In this document: piece after piece, positions 15,989 through 24,397 of the stretch
Numbering within the stretch: position 1 is the stretch's first letter
Layout of the letters: every line of letters starts with the position of its first letter
NCBI RefSeq assembly: GCF_002811985.1
Contig: NZ_NPDU01000029.1
Location: forward strand, 1 to 54,992
Reading direction: 5' to 3'
DNA: 54,992 bases
From: Leptospira adleri
GTDB lineage: Bacteria; Spirochaetota; Leptospiria; Leptospirales; Leptospiraceae
Translations under genes and position numbers: made by a program
Notes under the pieces: model-generated
Told to the model about the DNA's origin: nothing
Databases searched by the model: none
The model's input: the letters and a program-made list of their open reading frames with translations, nothing else

Positions 15989-18700
15989 TTATTTCAACAC
16001 CTCTTTAGAGTAGGCTTCTTTGATTTGAATTGCCTTAGAAATTGCCTCGTCCATATCCAAAAGAAACGATTTTGCAAACATCATCGGCATACTTGAGTCG
16101 TCCTCGATCTCTTTCAGTTTTAATTGAAGAGAATCTTTAATGATGGATAAATCTTGAATAATTACGTTCAGTCTTCCGATTACGGAAGAAGAACCGACCC
16201 CCTTGTCCGCCGAAACAGCGATAGACGCCGCAAACTCTTTGATTGTTTGAGGAGATAAGGAAGTCACGTTGTCACCTAGGACACGCTGATAGGTTTTGGA
16301 TAAAGAATCCATCATCACTTCCAACATCTTACGGTTTGTCGCCGCTGTTTCCATAGAGACAGTTCGAAGAGCTTCCCTTTGAATATCCGTAGCTACGGAA
16401 TCGAAATCAAAATTATCAAACTGACCGGATTGTAATTCTTTTATGTAGTTTTGAACGACAGACGGTCCTCGACCTGGATACTTTGAACGGTTTTCTACAA
16501 ACCATTTGTATGCCCTGATTTGCATCGTTGCGTTCGGCTTGTCGTTTACATCCTTTGCAAAAAGTCCGATGACTTCTGCGACTCCCAACGGAAGAGATCT
16601 GTCTTTTTTGTGAACGAGTGCAAAAAGATCCGGAGAAAGATTATTCAGTGCCAATCTTTTGTTTACTTCTCCGATCGTGATTCCTAATTTTTCAGAAATT
16701 TTCTTCGCATCCCAGCCGTCCTCTACCATCTTCCCGTAGGCTTTGGCTTCATCGGTCGGCAATACGCTTCTTCTTTGATTCTCGGAGAGTTGTGAAGCAA
16801 GACGATCGTTACTGGATGCAAACTCTTTAGGAACAACCGGTATTTCAAAATTGGAAGAAAGCTGTCCCTCTTCAATCAGTTCTTTTACGGCTTCGTATCT
16901 ATGATGACCTGCTACTACCGTCCATTTCCCGTCTTGTATATCGACGATAATGGGAAATCCAGGATCATAACCGCCGTCTTTGATTTTCTGTTTTAAAGAA
17001 TTGATTTGATTTCGATCGAAATCTTTTTTCGCAGTGTATTGTTCAATCGTGCGGATTTGGTTGAATGGAAGTTTTGTTGGTAGTGATCCGTTTTGCGCCG
17101 AACCTCTATCTTTAGAAGGATTTGTTATCCTGATTCGCCTTTTCTTAGTTGTGACCTCTTCTTTCTCTTGCTTTTCTTTTTTTACAGGCTTCCAACCATT
17201 AGAAGTTTTTTCGCGGGTGATACCATCTTTCCAAACCGCCTTAGTTCCTAACTGTGCCGGAGGACGGCCCCTTCCTTTTAAAATGAATATTAACTTTTCA
17301 AGCGGTTCTTGAACCGAAAGAAGCATTGTTTTGAACAAGCCTTGTTCGTCTTCGGATAACTTTGATTCCTTTAACTCCCCTCGAAGATCCACGAAATCCG
17401 AAGCGATGTCTAAAATATCTTGGTGGGTGTCTGAAATATAGGCAAGGTCAACAAATTCTTTAGCCCTCGAATCCAGACCTTGACTCAGGAGTGTTTTCTT
17501 TATATGATCGATTAATTTTCCATGATCTCTGTCATCGGGCGTGAGTTTGTAAATTGGGCGATCGGAGTATTTTTTTGGTCTAAATCTTGCCGCCGATTCT
17601 TGTTTTAAACTGAATTCATTATCCGAAATTCCTTCCGGTCTTACACGCCTCGTCGAAACATAGTTTCCGTGTTTTCCATGAACTACAATTCGCTTCTTTA
17701 TTAACTCGGCCGCATTTCCCGATTTTTGGATAAAATGAAGACCCTTTTCTTCCAAAAAGGAACCGCCGACTAAAACTGTTCGTAACTGATTTGCTTTTTG
17801 GGATAGTGTTGAAAATTCTTCCCTCGGCTTTTGCATCCCTGCAAGTTTTGATTTTAAGAATTCAAGCTTCGGACTTTTTAATTCCTTTTTCGTAGCCTTT
17901 GTTGAAAGCCACTCCTTAAATTGAGGTAGGGTTAAAGCGACGATCGAACCAAATCCATACCAGCTCGTTTTATAATTTACAAGATACCCTTGTTTTGCAG
18001 ACTTTTCGTCGTGAAAACCAAGCATTACTTTATGTTCGTCGAAAGACCCATCCTTGTTTTTTTGATTCACGACAAATACAATTTGTGAATCCGGGTCCGG
18101 GCCGATGAATACGTCTACATGATCCCCGTCCGCCCCTTGTGTTCTTTTGATATAACCGTAATCAAACTTGATTTGGTTTCTCCAAGGCTTTCCATTTTCA
18201 TCAACCCCGGACCTGTAGGAACCTTTCCGGTTCTCAATTGATATCTCGATCCCTTGAATCCTTACGTGAGTTTTTTTATAGTTCCCTGCTTTGATTTGTG
18301 ACGGGGTGGGTTCTGATTTTAAAATGTTAGAAGTTCGTAATTCGAGACTTGATTTTTGAGTTTCATCGACTTCCTTCTCTTCAGGACCCGAAGGATCGGA
18401 TACTTCGACAATTTCTGCGCGGTTTTTTAAGTAAGAAGAAAGAAATGTAACTCCAAGGGACTTAAACTCTTTTGAAAGAGCAATCATTGCATCACGAGAG
18501 AGTTCTTTTTCGGAAGAGCGAAGAACCGTTATTAGTCCTTTTCTGGAAAGTGAGTTTATTTCACCTTCATACCAGGGTTCCTCCTCTCCCATCACCCATT
18601 CTTGCCAATGAGGATTTGCTTTCGTCATCGACAGATGAATCTTGTCTAAGATCGTTTCTGCGATTTCAGGTGTGATATCCTCTGAGGTCAGAATCTCCAT
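15989..18700 (-). CDS. Polyvalent protein: pyrophosphatase-like and ParB-like domains
   Basis: 903 residues. About 140-270 match the inorganic-pyrophosphatase-like (InPase) domain of phage polyvalent proteins: FDYGYIKRTQGADGDHVDVFIGPDPD, then EHKVMLGF and the GYLVNYK strand. About 335-380 and 480-510 carry short basic segments (HGNYVSTRRV, TKAVWKDG). About 545-635 are a ParB/Srx-type nuclease domain with VVAGHHRYEAV and SENQRRSVLPTDEA. About 660-690 are helix-turn-helix-like (DAKKISEKLGITIGEVNKRL). The C-terminus (720-903) is helical. Such proteins are proposed to be injected and to process nucleotides and DNA on entry. ATG start at 18700; it is the end of a minus-strand head/neck operon. Confidence 0.75.
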   Translation of the reverse strand: MEILTSEDITPEIAETILDKIHLSMTKANPHWQEWVMGEEEPWYEGEINSLSRKGLITVLRSSEKELSRDAMIALSKEFKSLGVTFLSSYLKNRAEIVEVSDPSGPEEKEVDETQKSSLELRTSNILKSEPTPSQIKAGNYKKTHVRIQGIEISIENRKGSYRSGVDENGKPWRNQIKFDYGYIKRTQGADGDHVDVFIGPDPDSQIVFVVNQKNKDGSFDEHKVMLGFHDEKSAKQGYLVNYKTSWYGFGSIVALTLPQFKEWLSTKATKKELKSPKLEFLKSKLAGMQKPREEFSTLSQKANQLRTVLVGGSFLEEKGLHFIQKSGNAAELIKKRIVVHGKHGNYVSTRRVRPEGISDNEFSLKQESAARFRPKKYSDRPIYKLTPDDRDHGKLIDHIKKTLLSQGLDSRAKEFVDLAYISDTHQDILDIASDFVDLRGELKESKLSEDEQGLFKTMLLSVQEPLEKLIFILKGRGRPPAQLGTKAVWKDGITREKTSNGWKPVKKEKQEKEEVTTKKRRIRITNPSKDRGSAQNGSLPTKLPFNQIRTIEQYTAKKDFDRNQINSLKQKIKDGGYDPGFPIIVDIQDGKWTVVAGHHRYEAVKELIEEGQLSSNFEIPVVPKEFASSNDRLASQLSENQRRSVLPTDEAKAYGKMVEDGWDAKKISEKLGITIGEVNKRLALNNLSPDLFALVHKKDRSLPLGVAEVIGLFAKDVNDKPNATMQIRAYKWFVENRSKYPGRGPSVVQNYIKELQSGQFDNFDFDSVATDIQREALRTVSMETAATNRKMLEVMMDSLSKTYQRVLGDNVTSLSPQTIKEFAASIAVSADKGVGSSSVIGRLNVIIQDLSIIKDSLQLKLKEIEDDSSMPMMFAKSFLLDMDEAISKAIQIKEAYSKEVLK

Positions 18701-18729
18701 TTTGAAAAGTTCCTCTTCGTAACGTTTTT

Positions 18730-19245
18730 TTACATTTTATAATCCTCTCGGTATTTATAAAGGGCCTCTTGATTTTCTCTTCTTTGGTCCCTGTCGAGTG
18801 ATTTTACAAAACCGTCCCAGCTTCCGGCTTGAATCGTTGCTCCGAAAGGTAAAATCAGAATGACTGGAATGTATCCGTGTAAGGTTTTAAATGGAATTGC
18901 TACGTTTCTTTCCAGTTTGGATACGAAGTCTTCGGGTTTGTGAGTTTCTGAATTGTAGTGTAATACAATAATTTGCCCGACAGGCTCCGTTCTAAATTTA
19001 ACTTTGTTTTTCCAAGTGAACCAAGCCAAGGAAAGCATACCTAACAAATACTTAAAAAGGACAAGATGGAGTTTTATAATCTGAATCAGGACGGACGCAC
19101 GATATGAAAGAATTTTGTAACGGTCCGTTCTTTCAAAATAGAAAAGAAACTCGTTTATTTTTTTTGTCAAAGGGTTCGTTCTAAACGAAGAAGACAACCA
19201 ACTAAAGATATTCGAAATAGATTCCATATTACTTCCTTTTTTCAT
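18730..19245 (-). CDS. Putative membrane-associated phage protein
   Basis: 171 residues. A hydrophobic segment (about 52-78, SVLIQIIKLHLVLFKYLLGMLSLAWFTW) looks like a membrane helix, followed by a beta-rich globular part (GQIIVLHYNSE, YIPVILILPFGATIQAG). It sits in the head/neck operon between the large polyvalent protein and the structural gene upstream. No family was recognised. Confidence 0.45.
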   Translation of the reverse strand: MKKGSNMESISNIFSWLSSSFRTNPLTKKINEFLFYFERTDRYKILSYRASVLIQIIKLHLVLFKYLLGMLSLAWFTWKNKVKFRTEPVGQIIVLHYNSETHKPEDFVSKLERNVAIPFKTLHGYIPVILILPFGATIQAGSWDGFVKSLDRDQRRENQEALYKYREDYKM

Positions 19246-19258
19246 CGCTTATTTTCAT

Positions 19259-20377
19259 TCACTGTCTTCCGTTGAAGTTTGCGAGAGGCTTCATTTTGAA
19301 AAGTTTGGGTTTGTCCCGATCCTCTCCGCTACCGCCTTCGATAAAGCCTGTGACTCGAAATGTTGGATGATAATCGTAAATAATAGTGTAGCCGTTTTTT
19401 GGTTTATCGGACAACCACTGGATTTTTGAGTCCCCAAAGATTAAAAAGTCTTCCCCCTCTTTGTAAGTTACGAAACCATTCTTTCCTTTAGAGATAATTC
19501 GATCAACGGAGGCGATTGGAGAATAGGAAACGACATCAAAAACTTTGTTTTGATAGGAAATAAATTCGGAATGCCTGAGTGTTGAAATAAGAAGTGTGAT
19601 AATATCACCTTCTCCCATATTGTAACCACCTCCAAGAACTCCCATAAGCTCCCCTTCCTGGAAGGTGATCTGACTACGGTCAAAAATTTTCCTCGAATCC
19701 GGATCTACTCGATACGTTTTGTATCCGATCTTTACCGGATTGTATAATAAAACTTTGAGTCTGTGTTTTCCATTGACTCTTCTCGGAAAAATTACGGAGT
19801 TAAGAGTAAATCCGCTAAATTCTACTGAAATGGGTTCTTCTTTTTCGGAATCCGGAATTTTAAAAACTTGAGCGACTCCAATGATCGCGCCGAAAGGAAT
19901 TTTTGGGAAAAGAACGTATTCGTTTTTTCCCTCTGCTTCCACATACAATTCTTCAACGAGAGAGACTTTGTATTTTAATAAAACTGAATTCCAATATTTT
20001 AGATTCTCCTCGACTTCAAAGAATTCTTCGTGTATTCGTTTGACCGTGAGCGGTTTTTGAGTTTCTCTCGAAAATAGAACTGCACTTTCAATTTTCGTAA
20101 TTGGGGCAAAGCGAGTGAAAACTTTATTACCGACTATTTTCCAAGCCGTTTCCTCCTGTATTAGTAGGTCTTCCTGGAATGTGCGAACGAGTCCCTCTAA
20201 ACAAAACTTGCAATTCGGAATTCTTTCTTCCGCCGGACAGGGGCAAGGTGAAAGTCTGTACCAAAGAGCAGACTCCCCTCTTCTCTCTAAGAGATCTTCA
20301 TTCGTTAAGGGAGTAAGAATATTGGGTTTGGTTGTGATTGAAAAAGGTGTTACTCCACCTTGGCCGGATTTCCTCAC
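19259..20377 (-). CDS. Phage structural protein with Cys cluster, probable neck/head
   Basis: 372 residues. An early cysteine cluster (SPCPCPAEERIPNCKFC, about residues 43-59) could bind zinc. The rest is beta-rich with several hairpins, suiting a connector or head-closure protein. GTG start, overlapping the stop of the cold-shock gene by 4 nt. Position among minor head genes supports a virion role; the exact role is unknown. Confidence 0.5.
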   Translation of the reverse strand: MRKSGQGGVTPFSITTKPNILTPLTNEDLLERRGESALWYRLSPCPCPAEERIPNCKFCLEGLVRTFQEDLLIQEETAWKIVGNKVFTRFAPITKIESAVLFSRETQKPLTVKRIHEEFFEVEENLKYWNSVLLKYKVSLVEELYVEAEGKNEYVLFPKIPFGAIIGVAQVFKIPDSEKEEPISVEFSGFTLNSVIFPRRVNGKHRLKVLLYNPVKIGYKTYRVDPDSRKIFDRSQITFQEGELMGVLGGGYNMGEGDIITLLISTLRHSEFISYQNKVFDVVSYSPIASVDRIISKGKNGFVTYKEGEDFLIFGDSKIQWLSDKPKNGYTIIYDYHPTFRVTGFIEGGSGEDRDKPKLFKMKPLANFNGRQ

Positions 20378-20625
20378 GGTTTGGAAACTTTCGTTGCTTG
20401 CAAAACGAACTCTCCACGCTTTTTGTCGAATCCTTTGCGAAGTGAGAATTTAACTTCTTTTCCTTCCTTGATTTCCGTTTCGGGGAGAAAAGAATACTTT
20501 GCGTTAAAGAAATATTCTATTCCGTCATTCCCGGTGATAAAGCCGTAACCTCCGCGATTCGTATCGCGATTCCAAGGAATGTATTTTCGTACGTTTCCAG
20601 TTAAAGTGTGTTTGTAAGTTTCCAA
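20374..20625 (-). CDS. Cold-shock-domain protein encoded by the phage
   Basis: 83 residues. One cold-shock OB-fold: GGYGFITGNDGIEYFF (RNP1-like), then LPETEIKEGKEVKFSL and the closing ATKV. Cold-shock proteins bind single-stranded RNA and DNA and keep mRNA unfolded. It lies between two head genes, overlapping both (25 bp with the upstream gene and GTGA with the downstream one), so it is made together with virion proteins. The start is read as TTG; no clear ribosome binding site is visible. Confidence 0.75.
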   Translation of the reverse strand: METYKHTLTGNVRKYIPWNRDTNRGGYGFITGNDGIEYFFNAKYSFLPETEIKEGKEVKFSLRKGFDKKRGEFVLQATKVSKP

Positions 20626-21155
20626 TCGATATATTCAGCGAGCCACAAATCAGATTCAGGTTCGTAGCAACACGTCGGTTCCTCCCAGATCCCGATTGAA
20701 TATAGATCGGCTTTCCATATCGGACCAAATTTTCTTTCAAGTCGGATTCTTTCCTCATTGGCTTCTACGTTTTCCGCGTATCGGTCGTCGATCCTGATTC
20801 TTTCCTTTGCGTCCCTGATTTTTCCCTGTCTGAAGATTTCCTCAATTTCACTTAAATCTATTCCATCAATGCCTTCAACGCTCACGTATTCGTATTCATG
20901 GGAACAATTCGGGTGCATCGGACAGCAGAATTGATACTCATTTAAGTGAAGAAGAGCATTACTTTTTCCAGGCCAAACTGCAATAGACGTGATCGGATCG
21001 CCGGAGAACTTATCCCCTCCCAAATACTTGAGGTCTAAGGACTTCATGTATTTTTCATCTTGGAGGTTTTCCAAGGATGGAAACACCCGTGCGATCTGTC
21101 CGAGGAACTCCTTACACTTATCGCAAACGATCGGATTTGGATTCAAGTCGGTCAC
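20601..21155 (-). CDS. Mu gpF-like minor head protein, C-terminal part
   Basis: 184 residues. VCDKCKEFLGQ near the start and CCPMHPNCSHEYEYVS in the middle resemble the Cys/His C-terminal portion of SPP1 gp7/Mu F-like head morphogenesis proteins. The GTG start overlaps the stop of the preceding gene by one base (TAGTG), so the two are translationally coupled and together look like one head morphogenesis protein split in two. A single base change could have produced the split. Confidence 0.5.
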   Translation of the reverse strand: MTDLNPNPIVCDKCKEFLGQIARVFPSLENLQDEKYMKSLDLKYLGGDKFSGDPITSIAVWPGKSNALLHLNEYQFCCPMHPNCSHEYEYVSVEGIDGIDLSEIEEIFRQGKIRDAKERIRIDDRYAENVEANEERIRLERKFGPIWKADLYSIGIWEEPTCCYEPESDLWLAEYIDWKLTNTL

Positions 21156-22132
21156 TAATACGAACCACCACCAAATTGAACATACTGGACGCTTTGTTTT
21201 TCATTAGAAAGCAAAAGGAGTTTTCCGTTATTAAAATTGATTGAAGCTTCCGTATATGCAAATCGAGTCATGTCCCGATTAAGGTGATCGGTTAGAAGCT
21301 TTTCGTATTTCTTTTCCCGGCGAGCTCGTGTTAAGTCCGATATTCCATCTTCGAATAATCCCAATGCTTCCTTTATTTCAGTATCATCGGGAGAGATCAT
21401 GAGAGACCTGATTTCTTCTTCAGTCGCGTTTCTTGCAAGAGCCTCCGCAATTTGGCGTCTGTACATTTTTGTGATTAATTCGTATGACTTTCCCGATCTT
21501 TCTCCGTTCTTGTCATATACTGCGAGCCATTCCGCCCCTTTTGCTTGTCCATAGATTAGGGAGTAGGTTTGTTCTCTGGTTAATCCTGTTTCCTCCATGA
21601 GAACATCGATGTCAGCAAGTTCCGGTAGGTTGTAGATGATAGCTCGCTCTGAAAATTCAGGGATTGTCATTTCTTTAAGTTCGTCCGGGTCTTCACCCTC
21701 TCCGATCATATACTGTGCGATGTATCCGAGAACTGTAGCTTTGTTTCTTTCTTCTAAATAAATTCGATTCCAGTCTTGAGCTAAAAAATCAAAGATTCCT
21801 TGATCGGCTTCTTCTAACTCGTCCCGAGATATGACACCTTCCGGGAAAATGATTCTTCCTGTTTGGCGGGGCAGTTTGGAATAATCTTTTGAAGGATCAG
21901 GCGTTACATTGATCGTTCTTGGATAAAAGGTAGGACGGACTAGGAGTTCCCCAAAAAATTTCTTTCGAAGAATCCCCATCGCATCGGACCAAAGGGATTT
22001 TTGAATTTCGAAATGAATTCCTTTTTTTGGATCTCCTAAAAAAGCATACTGTAAGGATATAAAATAGTAGAGCCAGGCGTAGGTGAGTTCCCGCAAAACT
22101 CTATACTCAGAAAGAGGAGATTCTCGTTTCAT
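21155..22132 (-). CDS. Minor head / head morphogenesis protein, N-terminal part
   Basis: 325 residues, largely helical. The end (NRDMTRFAYTEASINFNNGKLLLLSN) matches the NRxxRxAxTE segment of Mu gpF-like minor head proteins, which bridge portal and capsid. It is coupled to the Cys/His gene downstream. Its start is unusual: a hairpin (22138-22163) covers the Shine-Dalgarno GAGAGG, with the ATG 8 nt beyond. No portal gene is recognisable nearby. Confidence 0.55.
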   Translation of the reverse strand: MKRESPLSEYRVLRELTYAWLYYFISLQYAFLGDPKKGIHFEIQKSLWSDAMGILRKKFFGELLVRPTFYPRTINVTPDPSKDYSKLPRQTGRIIFPEGVISRDELEEADQGIFDFLAQDWNRIYLEERNKATVLGYIAQYMIGEGEDPDELKEMTIPEFSERAIIYNLPELADIDVLMEETGLTREQTYSLIYGQAKGAEWLAVYDKNGERSGKSYELITKMYRRQIAEALARNATEEEIRSLMISPDDTEIKEALGLFEDGISDLTRARREKKYEKLLTDHLNRDMTRFAYTEASINFNNGKLLLLSNEKQSVQYVQFGGGSY

Positions 22133-22137
22133 TAGGC

Positions 22138-22163
22138 AAACCTCTCTTTTGGCAGAGAGGTTT
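22138..22163 (-). promoter_or_regulatory. Hairpin enclosing the ribosome binding site of the head gene
   Basis: In the transcript, AAACCUCUC pairs perfectly with GAGAGGUUU across an 8-nt loop. The second arm contains GAGAGG, the Shine-Dalgarno of the gene starting at 22132. Without a T-run it is not a terminator. It would lower translation unless opened, so it may tune the dose of this head protein. Confidence 0.55.
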
Positions 22164-22170
22164 AATCTAT

Positions 22171-22704
22171 TTATTCGATCCCAGCTTCCCTGATGAGCTT
22201 ACAAGCCTTCCAGAATAGGACGTGAAGCACGGTATCTCTTCCTCTTTGATTTTCAATTGAGGAACAAACGCTATCGTAGAGAACTTGTCTGTCCTGAGAC
22301 GATAACTTACCAACTTTCTCGGCGAATTCCGTTTCGCTCTCAGGCGTTCCTGAAATCAAACCGGATGCGTTCAGTAACCGAAATCCTTTCCAAAAAAGTA
22401 TATGGAGAACGGTGTCTCGGGATTGCTGATTGACTACCGAAGAGTAAAGACTGTCAAAGAGGTTTTGCCGATCTGTCTCACTCAATTCAAGGACCAAATT
22501 TGCAAGAATCACGTCCTCGTCTTCTGCCTTATCGGCTTGTTTTATTTCAGTTCGTTCAAGTTCCTCGGATATGGGATGAATTTCCGGCGGAAGAATTGCA
22601 GAAACATTTTCCGAAGGGGTTTCGTCTTCTGAAAGGTTTATCTCTTCTTTACTTTCAATCAGACTTTCGGGAATTTCGTTTTCGACAGCTTCATTTGTAG
22701 ACAT
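22171..22704 (-). CDS. Hypothetical protein with a 43-residue tandem repeat
   Basis: 177 residues. The N-terminal 70 are acidic and disordered (many Glu/Ser). Two copies of one helical unit follow at 75-117 and 135-177, each with LSxxDRQxLxDS..SS..NQ..RDTVLH.LFWK. The family is not recognised. As an acidic protein ahead of the head genes and behind the terminase group, it may be a head or packaging accessory. Confidence 0.5.
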   Translation of the reverse strand: MSTNEAVENEIPESLIESKEEINLSEDETPSENVSAILPPEIHPISEELERTEIKQADKAEDEDVILANLVLELSETDRQNLFDSLYSSVVNQQSRDTVLHILFWKGFRLLNASGLISGTPESETEFAEKVGKLSSQDRQVLYDSVCSSIENQRGRDTVLHVLFWKACKLIREAGIE

Positions 22705-22886
22705 GGAATCGATTCCTTATTTTGAATTTTTCCAAATTCTACGTGCTCCCGCGATGTATCGGGAAAAGAATCGATCTGATTTTAATGATTTTTTCTAATT
22801 TTAAGATGAATTTAATTCTTCCAAACAGGCTTTAATCAATTTCGATCCTATTTCAGTCCGCTTGGAAGAAATGCTCAAAATATAGC

Positions 22887-23354
22887 TTAGCCGGTTTTTT
22901 TAAAAAATCGCAAACGCATTGTTTTTCGTATTGTTTCCAATACAGAATAATTATTTATTCGATTCGCGATTTCAAATCGCCTCAAGTCGACTGGAAATTC
23001 TAAAGGCGTTCCTATACTTGATAAGACAAGAATCACGCCCGAATCGGTTTCAATAGGCATTCCGCCAAAAGGACCCGCAGAATTTTTCTTTGGTTTACGA
23101 TAGATTTCTTGGATAATTCCGTATTCGCCTTCCCTTGGATATTCATATCCCCCTCGTAAAGACTCGATAAGCCTTACTTTATCACCGATTTTGAAGTTTA
23201 TTTTCCTGTTCAAAAGTTCGGAAATGTCTTCTATTAAATCCTCTTTTTTTTCGCTAGATAGAGTTGCAAATTCTGCCTTCCGATCTTCAATATCTTTGAT
23301 AAGGCCAGCAATGATTCGCGCCCGTTTGCTAAAGTCATAGTCGTCAAAAATCAT
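22887..23354 (-). CDS. Hypothetical protein with SH3-like domain
   Basis: 155 residues. A helical N-terminus (about 1-50) precedes a small beta-barrel-like segment (FKIGDKVRLIESLRGGYEYPREGEYGIIQEI, about 54-85), as in KOW/SH3-type modules. The C-terminus is basic. It is not in a known family; on the same strand as the head operon but separated by 182 bp. Confidence 0.45.
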   Translation of the reverse strand: MIFDDYDFSKRARIIAGLIKDIEDRKAEFATLSSEKKEDLIEDISELLNRKINFKIGDKVRLIESLRGGYEYPREGEYGIIQEIYRKPKKNSAGPFGGMPIETDSGVILVLSSIGTPLEFPVDLRRFEIANRINNYSVLETIRKTMRLRFFKKTG

Positions 23355-23709
23355 ATCCGTTCCTATATGTTTTTTAACGGATTCTACATTTATAACAATA
23401 CGAAATTGATAAACGATTCTCTATATTCTTAAATGTGAATCCATCTTCCTTAAAACCTTTGAACGTTATTTGACTTGTGTCCACTATTTATTTCATAAAA
23501 GAATATAAATTTCTGATTTAATGTGAGGAGTAAGAAAACTATGGCTTTTGCAGAAAACACAAACGTATTATAATATTGGAGTACTTTTAGATAACCTAAT
23601 TCGGAATATACGGCATTTCCCTATTTCGTATTAATTCTTCCAATTATAATACGAAATGACGGAAGGGCCAAAATTTGATATATGTGTTCGTAACTCATTA
23701 CTTTTAAGC
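23355..23709. other. Intergenic stretch with small leader-like ORF and inverted repeat
   Basis: About 355 AT-rich bases. On the plus strand a TTGACT (about 23469) and an AT-rich -10 region precede GAGGAG and a 10-codon ORF beginning ATGGCTTTTGC. Downstream are perfect 11-bp arms ATTTCGTATTA (23623-23633) and TAATACGAAAT (23647-23657). No larger gene fits. The set looks like a short transcript or leader running against the surrounding genes. Confidence 0.4.
23623..23657. repeat. 11-bp inverted repeat in intergenic region
   Basis: Arms ATTTCGTATTA and TAATACGAAAT are perfect, with a 13-nt loop. No T-run follows on either strand. Possible protein-binding site or RNA stem downstream of a leader-like ORF. 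Confidence 0.5.
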
Positions 23710-24327
23710 CTATGCAATTTCCGATTTTTTTAAAACAATTCGTTTAATAAAAGACACCTTGTGAAGCGATTTCCATCCGTAAAATTGGATCATACTCGCG
23801 TATTCCAGTGAACGTGAAATCATTCGCATGGGATCCGAATCAAAGAGAAGTTCAAATATAATTTTTTCATACGCTTTAATCGAAGAACTTTCAGGATGTA
23901 ATCTGAAACCTAAATGAGCGATTTCTTTTTCCAATGTATTCAATCTATACATAAACTGTATCCGATTTAGTTCGTAGAAAAAAAGAACAAGGGTAACACA
24001 GACCAAAATGGCCACTGAAATCCCCAGCAAATAGAGAAATAGTCCTTTCAGGTCTAGCCTTGGAATTAATCCGAGTAAGGCTCCTGTTAGAAACGAGGTA
24101 AGATAAAGCCAAGGAATAACGGACCTTGTATTTCTATTTTCTAGAAAATTGCGCAGATGGGAGAGAAATATCGACCACCAAAGAACTAACTCAGCCGTCT
24201 TTTTGTTTCTTTTAAATTCATTCAAAGAATTACGCGGCAATTCACTCGATGATCGAGCTAAACACACGTCCAATGCAAGCAACTGCGCTTTATACAAAGG
24301 ATATGGGTTTTCGTGGCTCGGTTTCAT
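23710..24327 (-). CDS. Two-span membrane protein (possible moron)
   Basis: 205 residues. Two adjacent hydrophobic helices at about 70-90 (VIPWLYLTSFLTGALLGLIP) and 94-118 (LFLYLLGISVAILVCVTLVLFF), flanked by helical charged ends. It lies directly downstream of the large terminase. Candidates are superinfection exclusion or another lysogenic membrane function; neither is supported by a motif. Confidence 0.5.
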   Translation of the reverse strand: MKPSHENPYPLYKAQLLALDVCLARSSSELPRNSLNEFKRNKKTAELVLWWSIFLSHLRNFLENRNTRSVIPWLYLTSFLTGALLGLIPRLDLKGLFLYLLGISVAILVCVTLVLFFYELNRIQFMYRLNTLEKEIAHLGFRLHPESSSIKAYEKIIFELLFDSDPMRMISRSLEYASMIQFYGWKSLHKVSFIKRIVLKKSEIA

Positions 24328-24397
24328 ATTTGCAGGACGGTCGCGACAAATACAATTGGCGAGAACTATTTTTATTGCACTAAAAAAATTCTCTCCT

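Noticed and set aside
20525..20758. Minus-strand 77-codon ORF over the cold-shock and head genes
   Set aside because: Shadow frame of two genes with clear domains.
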